Source: Pseudarthrobacter sp. GA104
GTDB taxonomy: Bacteria; Actinomycetota; Actinomycetes; Actinomycetales; Micrococcaceae
Reading direction: 5' to 3'
Length of the DNA stretch: 64,000 nucleotides
Assembly: GCF_009741265.1 (NCBI RefSeq)
Contig: NZ_WOWL01000001.1
Coordinates: 3,162,001 to 3,226,000 of the forward strand
Translations under genes and position numbers: made by a program
Part shown: piece by piece, positions 1-8,501 of the stretch
Position numbering within the stretch: position 1 is the stretch's first letter
Layout: each line of letters opens with the position of its first letter
Notes under the pieces: model-generated
The model's input: the letters and a program-made list of their open reading frames with translations, nothing else
The model's database searches: none
What the model was told of the DNA's origin: nothing

Positions 1-2
1 AT

Positions 3-24
3 CCTGAACGAACGGTCGGTAAAT
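3..24. promoter_or_regulatory. Probable PaaR (TetR-type) operator upstream of paaA
   Basis: The 22 bp here fit the imperfect palindrome I recall for the Corynebacterium PaaR repressor (ACTNACCG-NN-CG-NN-CGGTNAGT) at 13 of 16 fixed positions: CCTGAACG, AA, CG, GT, CGGTAAAT. A second inverted repeat, CGGTCGG (13-19) with CCGACCG (29-35), overlaps it. The site lies about 40 nt before the paaA start, where a repressor relieved by phenylacetyl-CoA would be expected. The window begins here, so the -35 region may be cut off. The PaaR assignment is inferred from recalled motif knowledge. Confidence 0.6.
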
Positions 25-64
25 AATTCCGACCGCCCCCGAAGGTCTTTGCATAGGAGCAACC

Positions 65-1081
65 ATGGCAGCGCAGAACTTGCAGTCAGTGCCGGCTGAG
101 CGAACGGCTGGAACCAGCGAAACGGCAGACGCGGCGGGCCAGGCCAACTTCGACCGCGTTATCGCCGAGGACTCGCGCATCGAGCCCCGGGACTGGATGC
201 CTGCGGCCTACCGCAAGACCCTGCTGCGCCAGATCTCCCAGCACGCCCACTCCGAGATCATCGGCATGCAGCCGGAGGCCAACTGGATTTCCCGCGCCCC
301 CAGCCTGAAGCGCAAGGCCATCCTCATGGCCAAGGTCCAGGACGAGGCCGGCCACGGGCTGTACCTCTACTCCGCCGCCGAGACCCTGGGCCAGAACCGG
401 GACGAGATGACGGACGCGCTGATCGCCGGCAAGGCCCGCTACTCGAGCATCTTCAACTACCCCGCGCTGACCTGGGCGGACATGGGCGCCATCGGCTGGC
501 TGGTGGACGGCGCTGCCATCTGCAACCAGGTCCCGCTGTGCCGCGCCTCCTACGGCCCCTACGGCCGCGCCATGGTGCGCATCTGCAAGGAAGAGTCCTT
601 CCACCAGCGCCAGGGCTTCGAGATCCTGCTGGAACTCTCCAACGGCACCCCCGCGCAGAAGCAGATGGCCCAGGACGCCGTGAACCGCTGGTACGCCCCG
701 GCCCTGATGATGTTCGGCCCGCCGGATGACGATTCGCCCAACTCCAAGCAGTCCATGGCCTGGAACATCAAGCGCTTCAGCAACGACGAACTCCGCAGCC
801 GCTTCGTGGGCATGATGGTGGAGCAGGTCAGGGTCCTGGGCCTCACCCTCCCGGATGACCAGATCCGCTACAACGAGGACACGAAGAAGTGGGAGCACGG
901 CCCGCTGGACTGGCACGAGTTCCACGAAGTGCTCGCCGGCCGCGGCCCCTGCAACTCCCAGCGGCTTGAGCGCCGCAGGCAGGCGCACGACGACGGCGCG
1001 TGGGTCCGCGAGGCAGCGGCCGCCTATGCAGCAAAACAGGCAGCAAAGCAGTCAATGACGACGAAGGAATACGCAGCATGA
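65..1081 (+). CDS. paaA: Phenylacetyl-CoA 1,2-epoxidase, catalytic subunit PaaA
   Basis: Catalytic di-iron subunit of the multicomponent monooxygenase that epoxidises the ring of phenylacetyl-CoA in the cytoplasm, the first ring-activating step of aerobic phenylacetate degradation. The 338-residue protein shows the ferritin-like iron-ligand motifs DEAGH (about residues 93-97) and EESFH (about 176-180), and matches the usual length of about 310-330 plus a short polar N-terminus. The ATG follows TAGGAGC at good spacing. The stop overlaps the paaB start as ATGA, so translation is probably coupled. It is the first gene of paaABCDE-paaG. Identification is firm from motifs and operon order. Confidence 0.97.
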   Translation: MAAQNLQSVPAERTAGTSETADAAGQANFDRVIAEDSRIEPRDWMPAAYRKTLLRQISQHAHSEIIGMQPEANWISRAPSLKRKAILMAKVQDEAGHGLYLYSAAETLGQNRDEMTDALIAGKARYSSIFNYPALTWADMGAIGWLVDGAAICNQVPLCRASYGPYGRAMVRICKEESFHQRQGFEILLELSNGTPAQKQMAQDAVNRWYAPALMMFGPPDDDSPNSKQSMAWNIKRFSNDELRSRFVGMMVEQVRVLGLTLPDDQIRYNEDTKKWEHGPLDWHEFHEVLAGRGPCNSQRLERRRQAHDDGAWVREAAAAYAAKQAAKQSMTTKEYAA

Positions 1082-1458
1082 CCCCCCACGGCAACCCCGA
1101 AGCCCCCGCCAGCTCGGCAACGGAAATCAACCGCGACGCCCCGAAGGCATCCCCGGCTCCGCAGGAGCACCACGACCGCTCCGCCTGGGGCCTCTGGGAG
1201 GTCTTCGTCCGGTCCAGCCGCGGCCTGAGCCACGTCCACGCCGGCTCCCTGCACGCACCGGATGCCGCCATGGCCCTGCGCAATGCCCGGGACCTCTACA
1301 CCCGCCGCAACGAGGGCGTGTCCATCTGGGTTGTCCCCGCGGATGCCATCGCCGCCAGCGATCCGGACGCCAAGGGCTCGTTCTTCGAATCGCCCCAGGG
1401 CAAGGACTACCGCCACGCCACGTACTACACCAAGAGCGAAGGGGTGAAGCACCTGTGA
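1078..1458 (+). CDS. paaB: Phenylacetyl-CoA epoxidase subunit PaaB
   Basis: Small non-catalytic subunit of the PaaABCE epoxidase, thought to bridge PaaAC heterodimers. The 126-residue product has the conserved PaaB core [20 protein letters not shown] followed by a helical stretch ([14 protein letters not shown]) and the pattern [12 protein letters not shown]. The first 35 or so residues are low-complexity and Ala/Pro-rich, longer than in Proteobacteria. I chose the ATG at 1078 because it overlaps the paaA stop (ATGA); upstream in-frame codons lie inside paaA. The stop overlaps the GTG of paaC. Confidence 0.95.
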   Translation: MTPHGNPEAPASSATEINRDAPKASPAPQEHHDRSAWGLWEVFVRSSRGLSHVHAGSLHAPDAAMALRNARDLYTRRNEGVSIWVVPADAIAASDPDAKGSFFESPQGKDYRHATYYTKSEGVKHL

Positions 1459-2348
1459 GCGGCCACGGCGACATCTCCACCGGCGTGGCCGGCGACAGCA
1501 ACGCCTCCGCCACCCGCATCACCCCAGGCAACGCGCTCCGCCCGGAGGATATCGCGCTCGAGGTCCGCACCGGCCTGGCCAAGCCGTCCGAAGACACCGC
1601 CGAGTACGCGCTGCGCCTGGGCGACGACGCCCTGATCCTGGCCCAGCGCCTGGGCCACTGGATTTCCCGCGCACCCGAGCTGGAGGAGGACATCGCCCTG
1701 GGCAACATCGCCCTGGACCAGCTGGGCCACGCCCGCTCCTTCCTCAGCTACGCCGGCGGCGCCCTCACAAAAGAGGACGGAACGCCCAAGTCCGAGGATG
1801 ACCTCGCCTACTTCCGCCGCGAGCACGAGTTCCGCAGCGTCCAGCTGTTCGAGCAGCCCAACGGCGACTTCGCGGCCACGATTGCCCGCCAGTTCGTGGT
1901 GAGCTACTACCAGTTCCTCCTCTACGGCAAGCTGACCGAATCAAAGGACGCCACCCTGGCCGCCATCGCCGCGAAGGCCGTGAAGGAAGTGGACTACCAC
2001 CGCGACCACGCCGCCCAGTGGATCCTGCGCCTGGCCGGCGGCACGGAGGAATCCCGTACCCGGATGATCCACGGCCTGCGCATCATGTGGCCGTACGTTG
2101 AGGAACTCTTCCGCGACGACGACCTGACGGGCCGCCTCACGGAGGCGGGCATCGCCGTCGCGCCTTCCTCGCTCAAGGAGGACTTTGACCGGCTGACCGG
2201 CGAAGTCCTGGCCGAGGCCGGGCTGGAGGTCCCGGACGTTCCCGCTGCACCCGGCGGCGGCCGGCAGGGCAGGCATTCCGAGTACCTCGGCTACATCCTG
2301 GCCGAGATGCAGGTGCTGGCCCGCGAACACCCCGGAGCAAGCTGGTGA
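1455..2348 (+). CDS. paaC: Phenylacetyl-CoA epoxidase subunit PaaC
   Basis: Structural partner of PaaA with a ferritin-like fold that has lost most metal ligands. It forms the PaaAC core that binds phenylacetyl-CoA. The 297-residue protein carries the typical PaaC stretches LILAQRLGHWISRAPELEED, LDQLGHARSFLSYAGG and KEVDYHRDHAAQWILRLAGG, and ends with LAEMQVLAREHPGASW. A GTG start overlaps the paaB stop (GTGA), and the stop overlaps the GTG of paaD in the same way, so the subunits are tightly coupled. The N-terminal 25 residues are poorly conserved and the start could be slightly downstream. Confidence 0.96.
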   Translation: MSGHGDISTGVAGDSNASATRITPGNALRPEDIALEVRTGLAKPSEDTAEYALRLGDDALILAQRLGHWISRAPELEEDIALGNIALDQLGHARSFLSYAGGALTKEDGTPKSEDDLAYFRREHEFRSVQLFEQPNGDFAATIARQFVVSYYQFLLYGKLTESKDATLAAIAAKAVKEVDYHRDHAAQWILRLAGGTEESRTRMIHGLRIMWPYVEELFRDDDLTGRLTEAGIAVAPSSLKEDFDRLTGEVLAEAGLEVPDVPAAPGGGRQGRHSEYLGYILAEMQVLAREHPGASW

Positions 2349-2893
2349 CCGTCATGGACATGTACATTTCCGATTTCGAGTCGAGGACCCAGACGCCGCG
2401 GCAGAAGGCCTGGGACATCGCGGCCACGGTTGTGGACCCGGAAATCCCGGTGCTCAGCATCGAGGACCTGGGGATCCTGCGGAATGTCGCAGTGACGAAG
2501 GAACACGGGACTGACCACGTAAAAGTCACCATTACGCCCACGTACTCGGGCTGCCCGGCCATGGACGCCATCCGCGACGACCTGAAGACCGCGTTCGCCC
2601 AGGAAGGCTACGCGGACGTGGAGGTGGACCTGGTCCTCGCCCCGGCCTGGACCACGGACTGGATGACGGAAGCCGGCAAGCAGAAGCTGCGGGAATACGG
2701 CATCGCACCGCCCACGGGCATGAGCCACGCGGCACGCCACGCCGGGCCCATCCGCCTGAAAATGGCCGTCAAGTGCCCGCAGTGCGCCAGCCTGAACACC
2801 AAAGAGCTCACCCGCTTCGGCTCCACCTCCTGCAAGGCGCTGTACGTCTGCCAGGACTGCAAGGAACCGTTCGACTACTTCAAAGTGCTGTAA
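2345..2893 (+). CDS. paaD: PaaD, Fe-S maturation factor for the phenylacetyl-CoA epoxidase
   Basis: MIP18/DUF59-family protein thought to help insert the iron-sulfur cluster in the epoxidase system. The 182-residue protein has an N-terminal DUF59 domain (about residues 15-105; VVDPEIPVLSIEDLGIL and TPTYSGCPAMDAI with its conserved Cys). A C-terminal zinc-ribbon-like part has the pairs CPQC (about 140) and CQDC (about 173). The GTG start overlaps paaC; an ATG lies three codons downstream. It ends 9 nt before paaE. Confidence 0.95.
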   Translation: MTVMDMYISDFESRTQTPRQKAWDIAATVVDPEIPVLSIEDLGILRNVAVTKEHGTDHVKVTITPTYSGCPAMDAIRDDLKTAFAQEGYADVEVDLVLAPAWTTDWMTEAGKQKLREYGIAPPTGMSHAARHAGPIRLKMAVKCPQCASLNTKELTRFGSTSCKALYVCQDCKEPFDYFKVL

Positions 2894-2902
2894 GGAAGCC
2901 CC

Positions 2903-4144
2903 ATGCCTGTTGTCCGCCAGACCGCCGCCGAAGAGGCGCAGGCCACCGGCCGCCGTCGTCCGTCCTTCCACACGCTCGCCGTGAAGGAGGTGCGCCGGCT
3001 CACCGAGGATGCCATCGAGGTCTCCTTCCACGTGCCTGCGGAGCTCGCCGGCCAGTTCGACTACCTGCCCGGCCAGTACGTGGCGCTGCGCACCACGCTG
3101 CCGGACGAGACCGGCGAGCCCAAGGAAATCCGCCGCAGCTACTCCATCTGCGCCGAGCCGCGCAGCTTCGAGGACGGCACCAGCGAGATCCGGGTGGCCA
3201 TCAAGAAGGACCTGGGCGGGCTGTTCTCCACCTGGGCCAATGCCGAGCTGAAGGCCGGGGACACCCTGGACGTGATGAGTCCCATGGGCGCGTTCGTGTC
3301 CCGGCACGGCCGCGACGGCCAGGCCGTGGAGCAGAACCGGATGAACTCCATGAACAACCCGGAGGAGCTGGCGGGGGACGTGGCCTCCCAAGGGGAAGCC
3401 AACTTCGTGGCCATCGCCGCCGGTTCCGGCATCACCCCGGTGATCGCCATCGCCCGCACGCTGCTGGCCGCCAACCCGGAGTGCCGGTTCGATCTCATCT
3501 ACGCCAACAAGGCGGCCATGGACGTGATGTTCCTGGAGGAGCTCGCGGACCTGAAGGACAAGTATCCGCAGCGGCTGGCCATCCACCATGTGCTGTCCCG
3601 CGAGCAGCGGATCGCCCCGCTGCTGTCCGGCCGGATCGATTCGGAGAAGCTCCGGCAGCTGCTGGGCACCGCCATCCACGCGGACGATGTGGACGAGTGG
3701 TTCCTGTGCGGGCCGTTCGAGCTGGTGCAGCTGTGCCGGGATACCCTGGCCGAGCGCGGGGTGAAGCCGGAGAACGTCCGGTTCGAGCTGTTCACCTCCG
3801 GCAAGCCGGACAAGCCGGAGGGCAATGCGGGCCGTCCTGTGCTGGTGGACGAGTCCAAGGAGACGTACAAGATCACGTTCAAGCTGGACGGCCTGCAGGG
3901 CGAGGTAGCCAGCCCCACCCACGCCCGCGAGTCCATCCTCAACGCCGCGCTGCGGGTCCGCCCGGACGTGCCGTTCGCGTGCGCCGGGGGAGTGTGCGGC
4001 ACGTGCCGGGCCAAGGTGGTCACCGGCAGCGTCACCATGGACGAAAACTACGCGCTGGAGCAGGATGAGCTGGACAAGGGCTATGTGCTGACCTGCCAGA
4101 GCCACCCCACCAGCAAGGAAGTCACCGTCGACTTCGACGTCTGA
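2903..4144 (+). CDS. paaE: PaaE, NADPH:ferredoxin-type reductase of phenylacetyl-CoA epoxidase
   Basis: Electron-transfer component that passes electrons from NAD(P)H through FAD and a [2Fe-2S] cluster to the PaaA di-iron site. The 413 residues are ordered as an FAD-binding FNR domain (PGQYVAL and RRSYSIC, about 55-85), an NAD-binding domain (AAGSGITPVIAIARTLL, about 172-190; FLCGPFELV, about 270) and a plant-type ferredoxin domain with CAGGVCGTC near 355-363 and a fourth Cys in LTCQSHP. An insertion of about 20 residues (EQNRMNSMNNPEELAGD) lies between the FAD and NAD lobes. ATG with GGAAGCCCC upstream. Pieces of this gene recur in a decayed copy at 5458-5674. Confidence 0.96.
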   Translation: MPVVRQTAAEEAQATGRRRPSFHTLAVKEVRRLTEDAIEVSFHVPAELAGQFDYLPGQYVALRTTLPDETGEPKEIRRSYSICAEPRSFEDGTSEIRVAIKKDLGGLFSTWANAELKAGDTLDVMSPMGAFVSRHGRDGQAVEQNRMNSMNNPEELAGDVASQGEANFVAIAAGSGITPVIAIARTLLAANPECRFDLIYANKAAMDVMFLEELADLKDKYPQRLAIHHVLSREQRIAPLLSGRIDSEKLRQLLGTAIHADDVDEWFLCGPFELVQLCRDTLAERGVKPENVRFELFTSGKPDKPEGNAGRPVLVDESKETYKITFKLDGLQGEVASPTHARESILNAALRVRPDVPFACAGGVCGTCRAKVVTGSVTMDENYALEQDELDKGYVLTCQSHPTSKEVTVDFDV

Positions 4145-4186
4145 GTCCGCGGTCCCACCGTTGCCCGTCTGAACCATAGGAGCCCC

Positions 4187-4966
4187 ATGATTTCCCTCTC
4201 CATCACCAACGGCGTTGCCGAGGTTGTGCTGGACGCCCCCTACAAGCTGAACTCGCTTGACGAGCAGGCGCTGGCGGAGCTGTCCCAGGCGTACGACGAC
4301 GCTGCTGCCGCCGCCTCGCGCGGTGAGGTGCGGGCGCTGCTGCTGAGGGGAGAGGGCCGCGCCTTCTGCGCGGGCCGCGACATCCAGAACGTGACGCCGG
4401 AGAGCGACGACGCCGCCGCGTACCTGGGCGGGCTGGTGGAGCCGCTGCTGAAGAAGATGGCGGCCTTCCCGGCGCCCACGTTCGCGGCCGCCCACGGTGC
4501 CTGCCTGGGCGTGGGGCTGGGGCTGCTGCTGGCCACGGACGTGGTGTACGTGGCGGAGAACGCCAAGTTCGGCTCGCCGTTCGCCAAGCTGGGGGCTACT
4601 TTGGACTCGGGCGGGCACTGGTACTTCACCGAGCGGCTGGGGATGCACCGGACGCTGGACCTGATCTACACGGCGGACCTGATCTCCGGCGCCGAAGCCG
4701 TGGCGCAGGGGCTGTTCAGCCGGGCCATGCCGGCGGAGTCGTTGCTGGACAGCACCCGGGAGATCGTGGCCAAGGTGGCTTTGGGTGCCACCGGCGCCTT
4801 CGTGGCCAGCAAGGAGCTGGTGGCCCACATCCGGGACCAGCGCCTGGGCCTGTGGGAGGCCATGGCGGAGGAAAACACCGAGCAGGCACGGCTCTGCAAG
4901 ACCGATGACTACGCCGAGGGGTTCCGGGCGTTCCAGGAGAAGCGCGAGCCGCAGTTTCGGGGTTAG
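4187..4966 (+). CDS. paaG: 1,2-epoxyphenylacetyl-CoA isomerase (enoyl-CoA hydratase family), PaaG-like
   Basis: Crotonase-superfamily enzyme of 259 residues, expected to isomerise the ring epoxide to the oxepin-CoA before ring cleavage. Visible features are the oxyanion-hole stretch FCAGRDIQNV (about 64-73), a second oxyanion-hole Gly in AAHGACLGVGLGLLLATD, and Asp in LGATLDSGGHWY, the position of the PaaG catalytic acid where true hydratases carry Glu. It follows paaE by 42 nt with TAGGAGCCCC before the ATG. Other PaaG or PaaF-type crotonases are the alternative, but the Asp and the operon position favour PaaG. Decayed partial copies lie at 5675-5788 and 27074-27390. Confidence 0.88.
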   Translation: MISLSITNGVAEVVLDAPYKLNSLDEQALAELSQAYDDAAAAASRGEVRALLLRGEGRAFCAGRDIQNVTPESDDAAAYLGGLVEPLLKKMAAFPAPTFAAAHGACLGVGLGLLLATDVVYVAENAKFGSPFAKLGATLDSGGHWYFTERLGMHRTLDLIYTADLISGAEAVAQGLFSRAMPAESLLDSTREIVAKVALGATGAFVASKELVAHIRDQRLGLWEAMAEENTEQARLCKTDDYAEGFRAFQEKREPQFRG

Positions 4967-4980
4967 GCGCCTGTGGAGCC

Positions 4981-4997
4981 AAGCCCGGTGGGGGCTT
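4981..4997 (+). terminator. Weak hairpin after the paa operon
   Basis: AAGCCC and GGGCTT form a 6-bp stem with a 5-nt loop, 14 nt after the paaG stop. There is no U-run after it, so it is at best a weak terminator or an mRNA 3'-end stabiliser. Confidence 0.3.
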
Positions 4998-5457
4998 AGG
5001 TAGGGAGCGGTTCCCTGGACTTGGGTAAGTACGGTTGCCCCCTTGTAAACGGGTATCGCCTACTCGTGTCACCCGCGCGGCCTGGTTGTTCAATGGAAGT
5101 GCCGGCGAGGCGAGGGCTTAGTGGCCACGGCTCCCACCGCAGCATTCGCCGGCACCACCCTCGCGGCGGTTGGATGAATGAGTCTCCTGGTGAACCGGGA
5201 CGATTCAGGAACGGCGGGAACCATGCGCACCAGAATGTCTACCGGGGATGGAGTCAAACTCGCGGCCTGCCCCCACCAGTTTGTTGGCCGGTGCGATGAC
5301 TGTTCCGCGTCGGCGGCGCTCAGGGAATCGGACCAGATGGTGACGGATGAAGGCGGAACCACGTTCGCGGCCGAGTCCGGGCCTTCCCCGTCCGCATAGG
5401 TGGTCCGCCCGGCTCTGCAAGAAACGGCTGGCCAAGACCTGGGGTCTCGTGGTTTTC
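4998..5457. other. Non-coding stretch between paaG and the paaE/paaG remnant
   Basis: No gene is supported here. An 18-codon fragment from GTG 5121 reads like the start of an exported protein (MATAPTAAFAGTTLAAVG) but stops immediately. A 73-codon open frame (5178-5399) has no convincing ribosome site and no recognised motif. Together with the remnant that follows, this looks like decaying DNA. Confidence 0.4.
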
Positions 5458-5788
5458 CGGCACCGCCATCCACGCGGACGATGTGGATGAGTGAATCCTG
5501 TGCGGGCCGTTCGAGTTGGTGCAGCTGTGCCGGGACACCCTGGCCGAGGCGCGGCGTGGAGCCAGAGAATGTCCGGTTCGAGCTGTTCACCTCGGGCAAG
5601 CCGGACAAGCCGGACAAGCCGGAGGGCAACGCGGCCGTCCCTTGCTGGTGGACGAGTCCAAGGAGACGTTCACCGAGCCGCTGGGCATGCACCGGCCGCT
5701 GGACGTAATCTACACCGCGGAATATGCCGAAGGGTTCCGGGCGTTCCACGAGAAGCGGGCGCCCAAGGTCACCGGTCTTGGTGGTTGA
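5458..5788 (+). pseudogene. Decayed chimera of paaE and paaG
   Basis: Bases 5458-5674 closely match the internal paaE segment near 3666-3875: CACGCGGACGATGTGGA, then the FELVQLCRDTLAE and GKPDKPEGN coding stretches. A TGA sits early where paaE has Trp, plus small indels and a 9-nt GGACAAGCC expansion. At about 5675 the sequence jumps to paaG (matching 4629-4670: TEPLGMHRPLDVIYTAE), then jumps again to the paaG end (4907-4950: YAEGFRAFHEKR). Two internal deletions therefore joined three pieces in the original order and orientation. It lacks a start and cannot encode either enzyme. It is best read as the scar of a tandem duplication of the paa 3' end. Confidence 0.85.
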
Positions 5789-5906
5789 GCCTGTTCATCG
5801 CGGGATTCGGCACAGGCGCCCTGTCTGTAGAGTTCCGTGAACTATTCGTTCACACAAAATGCTCTAGTCTGGTTGCCGACCCATTCAGACTTGGAGAACC
5901 TACCGC

Positions 5907-7592
5907 ATGGCCGCCTCGGAACCCTTACCTCCAGACTCTTCCGCACGAGAGCGGGGCATGAGATCAACGCAAGGCCGTCTTGCCTGGCTGGTGGCCGCCA
6001 TAACTGCGCTACTGATTGTGACTCTCGTCGTCGTTCTTGTCCCCATGATGCAGTCCGGAAACCCGGGAAGCGCCGCGCCGGTGCCTGCGTCACCAACTTC
6101 ACTCGCTCCCACTCCGGAACAGCCACTGCCCCCCGCTCCCGCTGTGACCTACTACAGCCAGGCGGGTCCTCCCTCCGGGTCTCCGCAAGTACCGGTCGAG
6201 GCGTTAAGCGTCACGGTGGGGAGGGATAGGACCGGAACGTCCCTGCCGGAGGGGATCGTGGGTCTGTCCCTTGAAGCCACCGATTTGGCGGACACGAGTT
6301 TGCGCGGGGATAACCCGGAGATGGTTGGACTGCTAACCGGACTTGGAAAGGCCCACATCAGGTTCGGTGGCAGTTCGGTGGACCGGCGCATGTTCTGGAC
6401 GTCTACGGGTGAACCTGTGCCGTCCAATCTCAAGGGCGATAAACCGCGGCCGGTCCGCGCCGTCACCCCGGCAGACTTCCAACGCGTCAATACTTTGCTT
6501 GTTGCTGCCGACGCGCAGATCAGCCTGACGGTAGACCTGGGGAACTTCGATCCCGCCCGGGCTGGGGACATGGCCAAATATGGCGCTGAGATATTCGGCG
6601 CAAGGCTTGTAAGTATCACCGTCGGCAATGAGCCGAACGGCTTTCCCACCAGCGGCGTCCGGCCCTCCGGATGGGGGTTGAAGGACTACTTGGGTGAGCT
6701 GGAACAATACGCCGACGCGATCCATAAAATGGCCCCCGATGTTCCGCTGCTGGGGCCCGGTGCATACTCCGAAGCTTGGTGGGAGCCTTTCGTCAAGACC
6801 TCCACGCCCCAGCAGAAGATTCTGTCCCTCCACCATTATCCGCTGACAAGCTGCGACTCCAAGGACCCGGACAGCGCGCCAACGATGGCCAACCTGGTAT
6901 CCGCCAGGATGCACGAACGGACCCTGGCCTATCAACGAGCTGCTTTGGATGTCGCGCGGCAAGCCGGAATGCAAGTTTGGATACCAGAGACGGGAGTCTC
7001 AGCCTGCGACGGGGCGAATCCGACCAGCCGTACGCACGCATCCGCGCTCTGGAGTGTCGATTATGTGCTGAGTTCTGCCCAGAACGGCATTCAGCGGCTC
7101 GGATTCCACAGCTCACTCCTGACCTGCACCGGCGGCCCGCCCCTGTCCCCGATTTGCTCCGGCGGGGCCTATCTAAAGCCCAACGGCACCATGACTAAGC
7201 GCGCGCCCTATCTTGGTTTGGCGATGGCCGCTTCCCTGGGCTCAGGTGATTTCTTGAAAGTGGAACAAAGCGGTGGAGGGCTGACCTACGCCTATGCCTT
7301 GGAGCAAGCCGACGGCAGCACCAGCATTATCATCGTGAATGAAAACGACCCCGAGTCGAGCGCCCAGGTTGAGGTGAACCTGACGCTGCCTGGTAGGGCA
7401 CGGACGGGTACCATGACGCGGCTAACCGGTTCGAGTTTTGGCAGTCAGGACGGGACCAGGATTGACGGCGCAGAGGCTATTCCGGCTCCAGTTGCCGCTC
7501 GAGCCACGGTAGAAGGGTTTAACTATGGCTCGCCAACACAAAAGTTCAAGCTGACGGCTGGTACGGCCACGGTCCTCAACTTTAAGTACTGA
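5907..7592 (+). CDS. Membrane-anchored GH79-like glycoside hydrolase (beta-glucuronidase/heparanase type)
   Basis: Predicted extracytoplasmic retaining glycosidase of 561 residues. A single N-terminal membrane segment (about residues 25-48) leads into a Pro/Ala/Ser linker (50-95). A TIM-barrel catalytic domain follows, with acid/base Glu242 in VGNEPNGF and probable nucleophile Glu361 in WIPETGVSACDG; both motifs and the early RFGGSSVDRRMFW are typical of GH79. A C-terminal beta-sandwich (about 440-561) ends the protein. The ATG follows GGAGAACCTACCGC; a later Met (5958) would still precede the membrane segment. It opens polysaccharide locus I, so trimming of that locus's uronic-acid glycan is a reasonable inference. 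The substrate cannot be told from sequence. Confidence 0.8.
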   Translation: MAASEPLPPDSSARERGMRSTQGRLAWLVAAITALLIVTLVVVLVPMMQSGNPGSAAPVPASPTSLAPTPEQPLPPAPAVTYYSQAGPPSGSPQVPVEALSVTVGRDRTGTSLPEGIVGLSLEATDLADTSLRGDNPEMVGLLTGLGKAHIRFGGSSVDRRMFWTSTGEPVPSNLKGDKPRPVRAVTPADFQRVNTLLVAADAQISLTVDLGNFDPARAGDMAKYGAEIFGARLVSITVGNEPNGFPTSGVRPSGWGLKDYLGELEQYADAIHKMAPDVPLLGPGAYSEAWWEPFVKTSTPQQKILSLHHYPLTSCDSKDPDSAPTMANLVSARMHERTLAYQRAALDVARQAGMQVWIPETGVSACDGANPTSRTHASALWSVDYVLSSAQNGIQRLGFHSSLLTCTGGPPLSPICSGGAYLKPNGTMTKRAPYLGLAMAASLGSGDFLKVEQSGGGLTYAYALEQADGSTSIIIVNENDPESSAQVEVNLTLPGRARTGTMTRLTGSSFGSQDGTRIDGAEAIPAPVAARATVEGFNYGSPTQKFKLTAGTATVLNFKY

Positions 7593-7817
7593 TCCATCAC
7601 GGCTTCGACTCATGTGTCCGAAGCAGGAAATCGGTCCGAGGAGTTGGGTTAGGACAGGCGTGGAGCGTGGGCATGAACGCCTCACGTACACTATTGATGT
7701 TAAGCTGCCTGATTTCGGCTGCTTGACGTTCTCACGAGTCGGACCTTGCATCAGGCTTTGGCGATGAGTTCGAACAAAATTTACATGGGGGGCAGGAACG
7801 TCTTGGGGTCAAAAGAA

Positions 7818-8489
7818 ATGGTCATGGTGCGCAGGCAGCGTGTGAAAGCGGTGTCCGCATTGCTTCTCCTGTCTGTCTCAGCGCTTTCCCCCCTTCAGCC
7901 GGCGTTCGCCGACGATGTGCCTTTGCCGCCGGATTCCTCCATATCAGTCCCTCCGGTACTCGGCCCTGAACCGACCACTGAAGCGCCGGTGGCTCCCACT
8001 CAGGAGCCCGTTCCTACGGAAGGTCCCGTGCCCGACCCCGTCGGGACGGCTCCTGTCCCCGCCCCGGGCGAGCCTTCTGGCGAACCTGCCGCCCCGCCAG
8101 TCGTTCCTGCCGAAGGTGTCCCTCTTCCTCCTGCGGCAGTAGAATTGCCTGCCGCGGGACAGCCCGCGCCGGCGCAAACGGCTCCAGTCGGAGACCCCCT
8201 CACCATGCCGGTTCCAGTCGAATCGCCAGTTGTTGAACAGACGGCGGAGCCGTCCGCAGACGGAGGGCAAACAATCGCAGCTGCCGTTCCCTCTGCTACA
8301 CCCTCGGTTACGCCAGTGCAGGAGGAGCCGGACCAAGGGAGCCCTGTCCAGGCCGTTGTGTCGGTGGCCACTGGCAGTCCCTTGGGAGTCCAGCTGCTGA
8401 CGATTGCAATACTTCTGGGCGCTGGCATTTTGTATTTCAGAGCCCTCGGTTCCAAGGGTCTGCGCACCCCCTCCAGGTCCGCTAAGTAA
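7818..8489 (+). CDS. Exported Pro-rich protein with C-terminal membrane anchor, unknown function
   Basis: From the ATG at 7818 the product is 223 residues. It has a signal peptide (MVRRQRVKAV, a hydrophobic core, then cleavage near AFADD) and about 150 residues of low-complexity Pro/Ala/Val/Glu/Thr repeats (EPVPTEGPVPDP, AGQPAPAQTAPVG). One C-terminal transmembrane helix (about 190-210, LLTIAILLGAGILYF) leads to a basic tail. The layout resembles wall-spanning stalk proteins, but no LPxTG-type motif is present. The start is uncertain: TTG 7746, ATG 7764 and ATG 7785 are in frame, but only 7818/7824 puts the signal peptide at the N-terminus. It lies between the GH79-like enzyme and the first glycosyltransferase of locus I. 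Confidence 0.7.
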   Translation: MVMVRRQRVKAVSALLLLSVSALSPLQPAFADDVPLPPDSSISVPPVLGPEPTTEAPVAPTQEPVPTEGPVPDPVGTAPVPAPGEPSGEPAAPPVVPAEGVPLPPAAVELPAAGQPAPAQTAPVGDPLTMPVPVESPVVEQTAEPSADGGQTIAAAVPSATPSVTPVQEEPDQGSPVQAVVSVATGSPLGVQLLTIAILLGAGILYFRALGSKGLRTPSRSAK

Positions 8490-8501
8490 CCGCGAGCCAA
8501 A

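Noticed and set aside
86..988. A 300-codon minus-strand frame inside paaA
   Set aside because: Shadow of the strong codon bias of paaA; no motif and no start signal.
2291..4828. An 845-codon open frame on the minus strand across paaC-paaG
   Set aside because: It is antisense to five well-identified genes, is rich in His/Gly/Arg/Val as expected from the complement of GC-rich codons, and has no domain or ribosome site.
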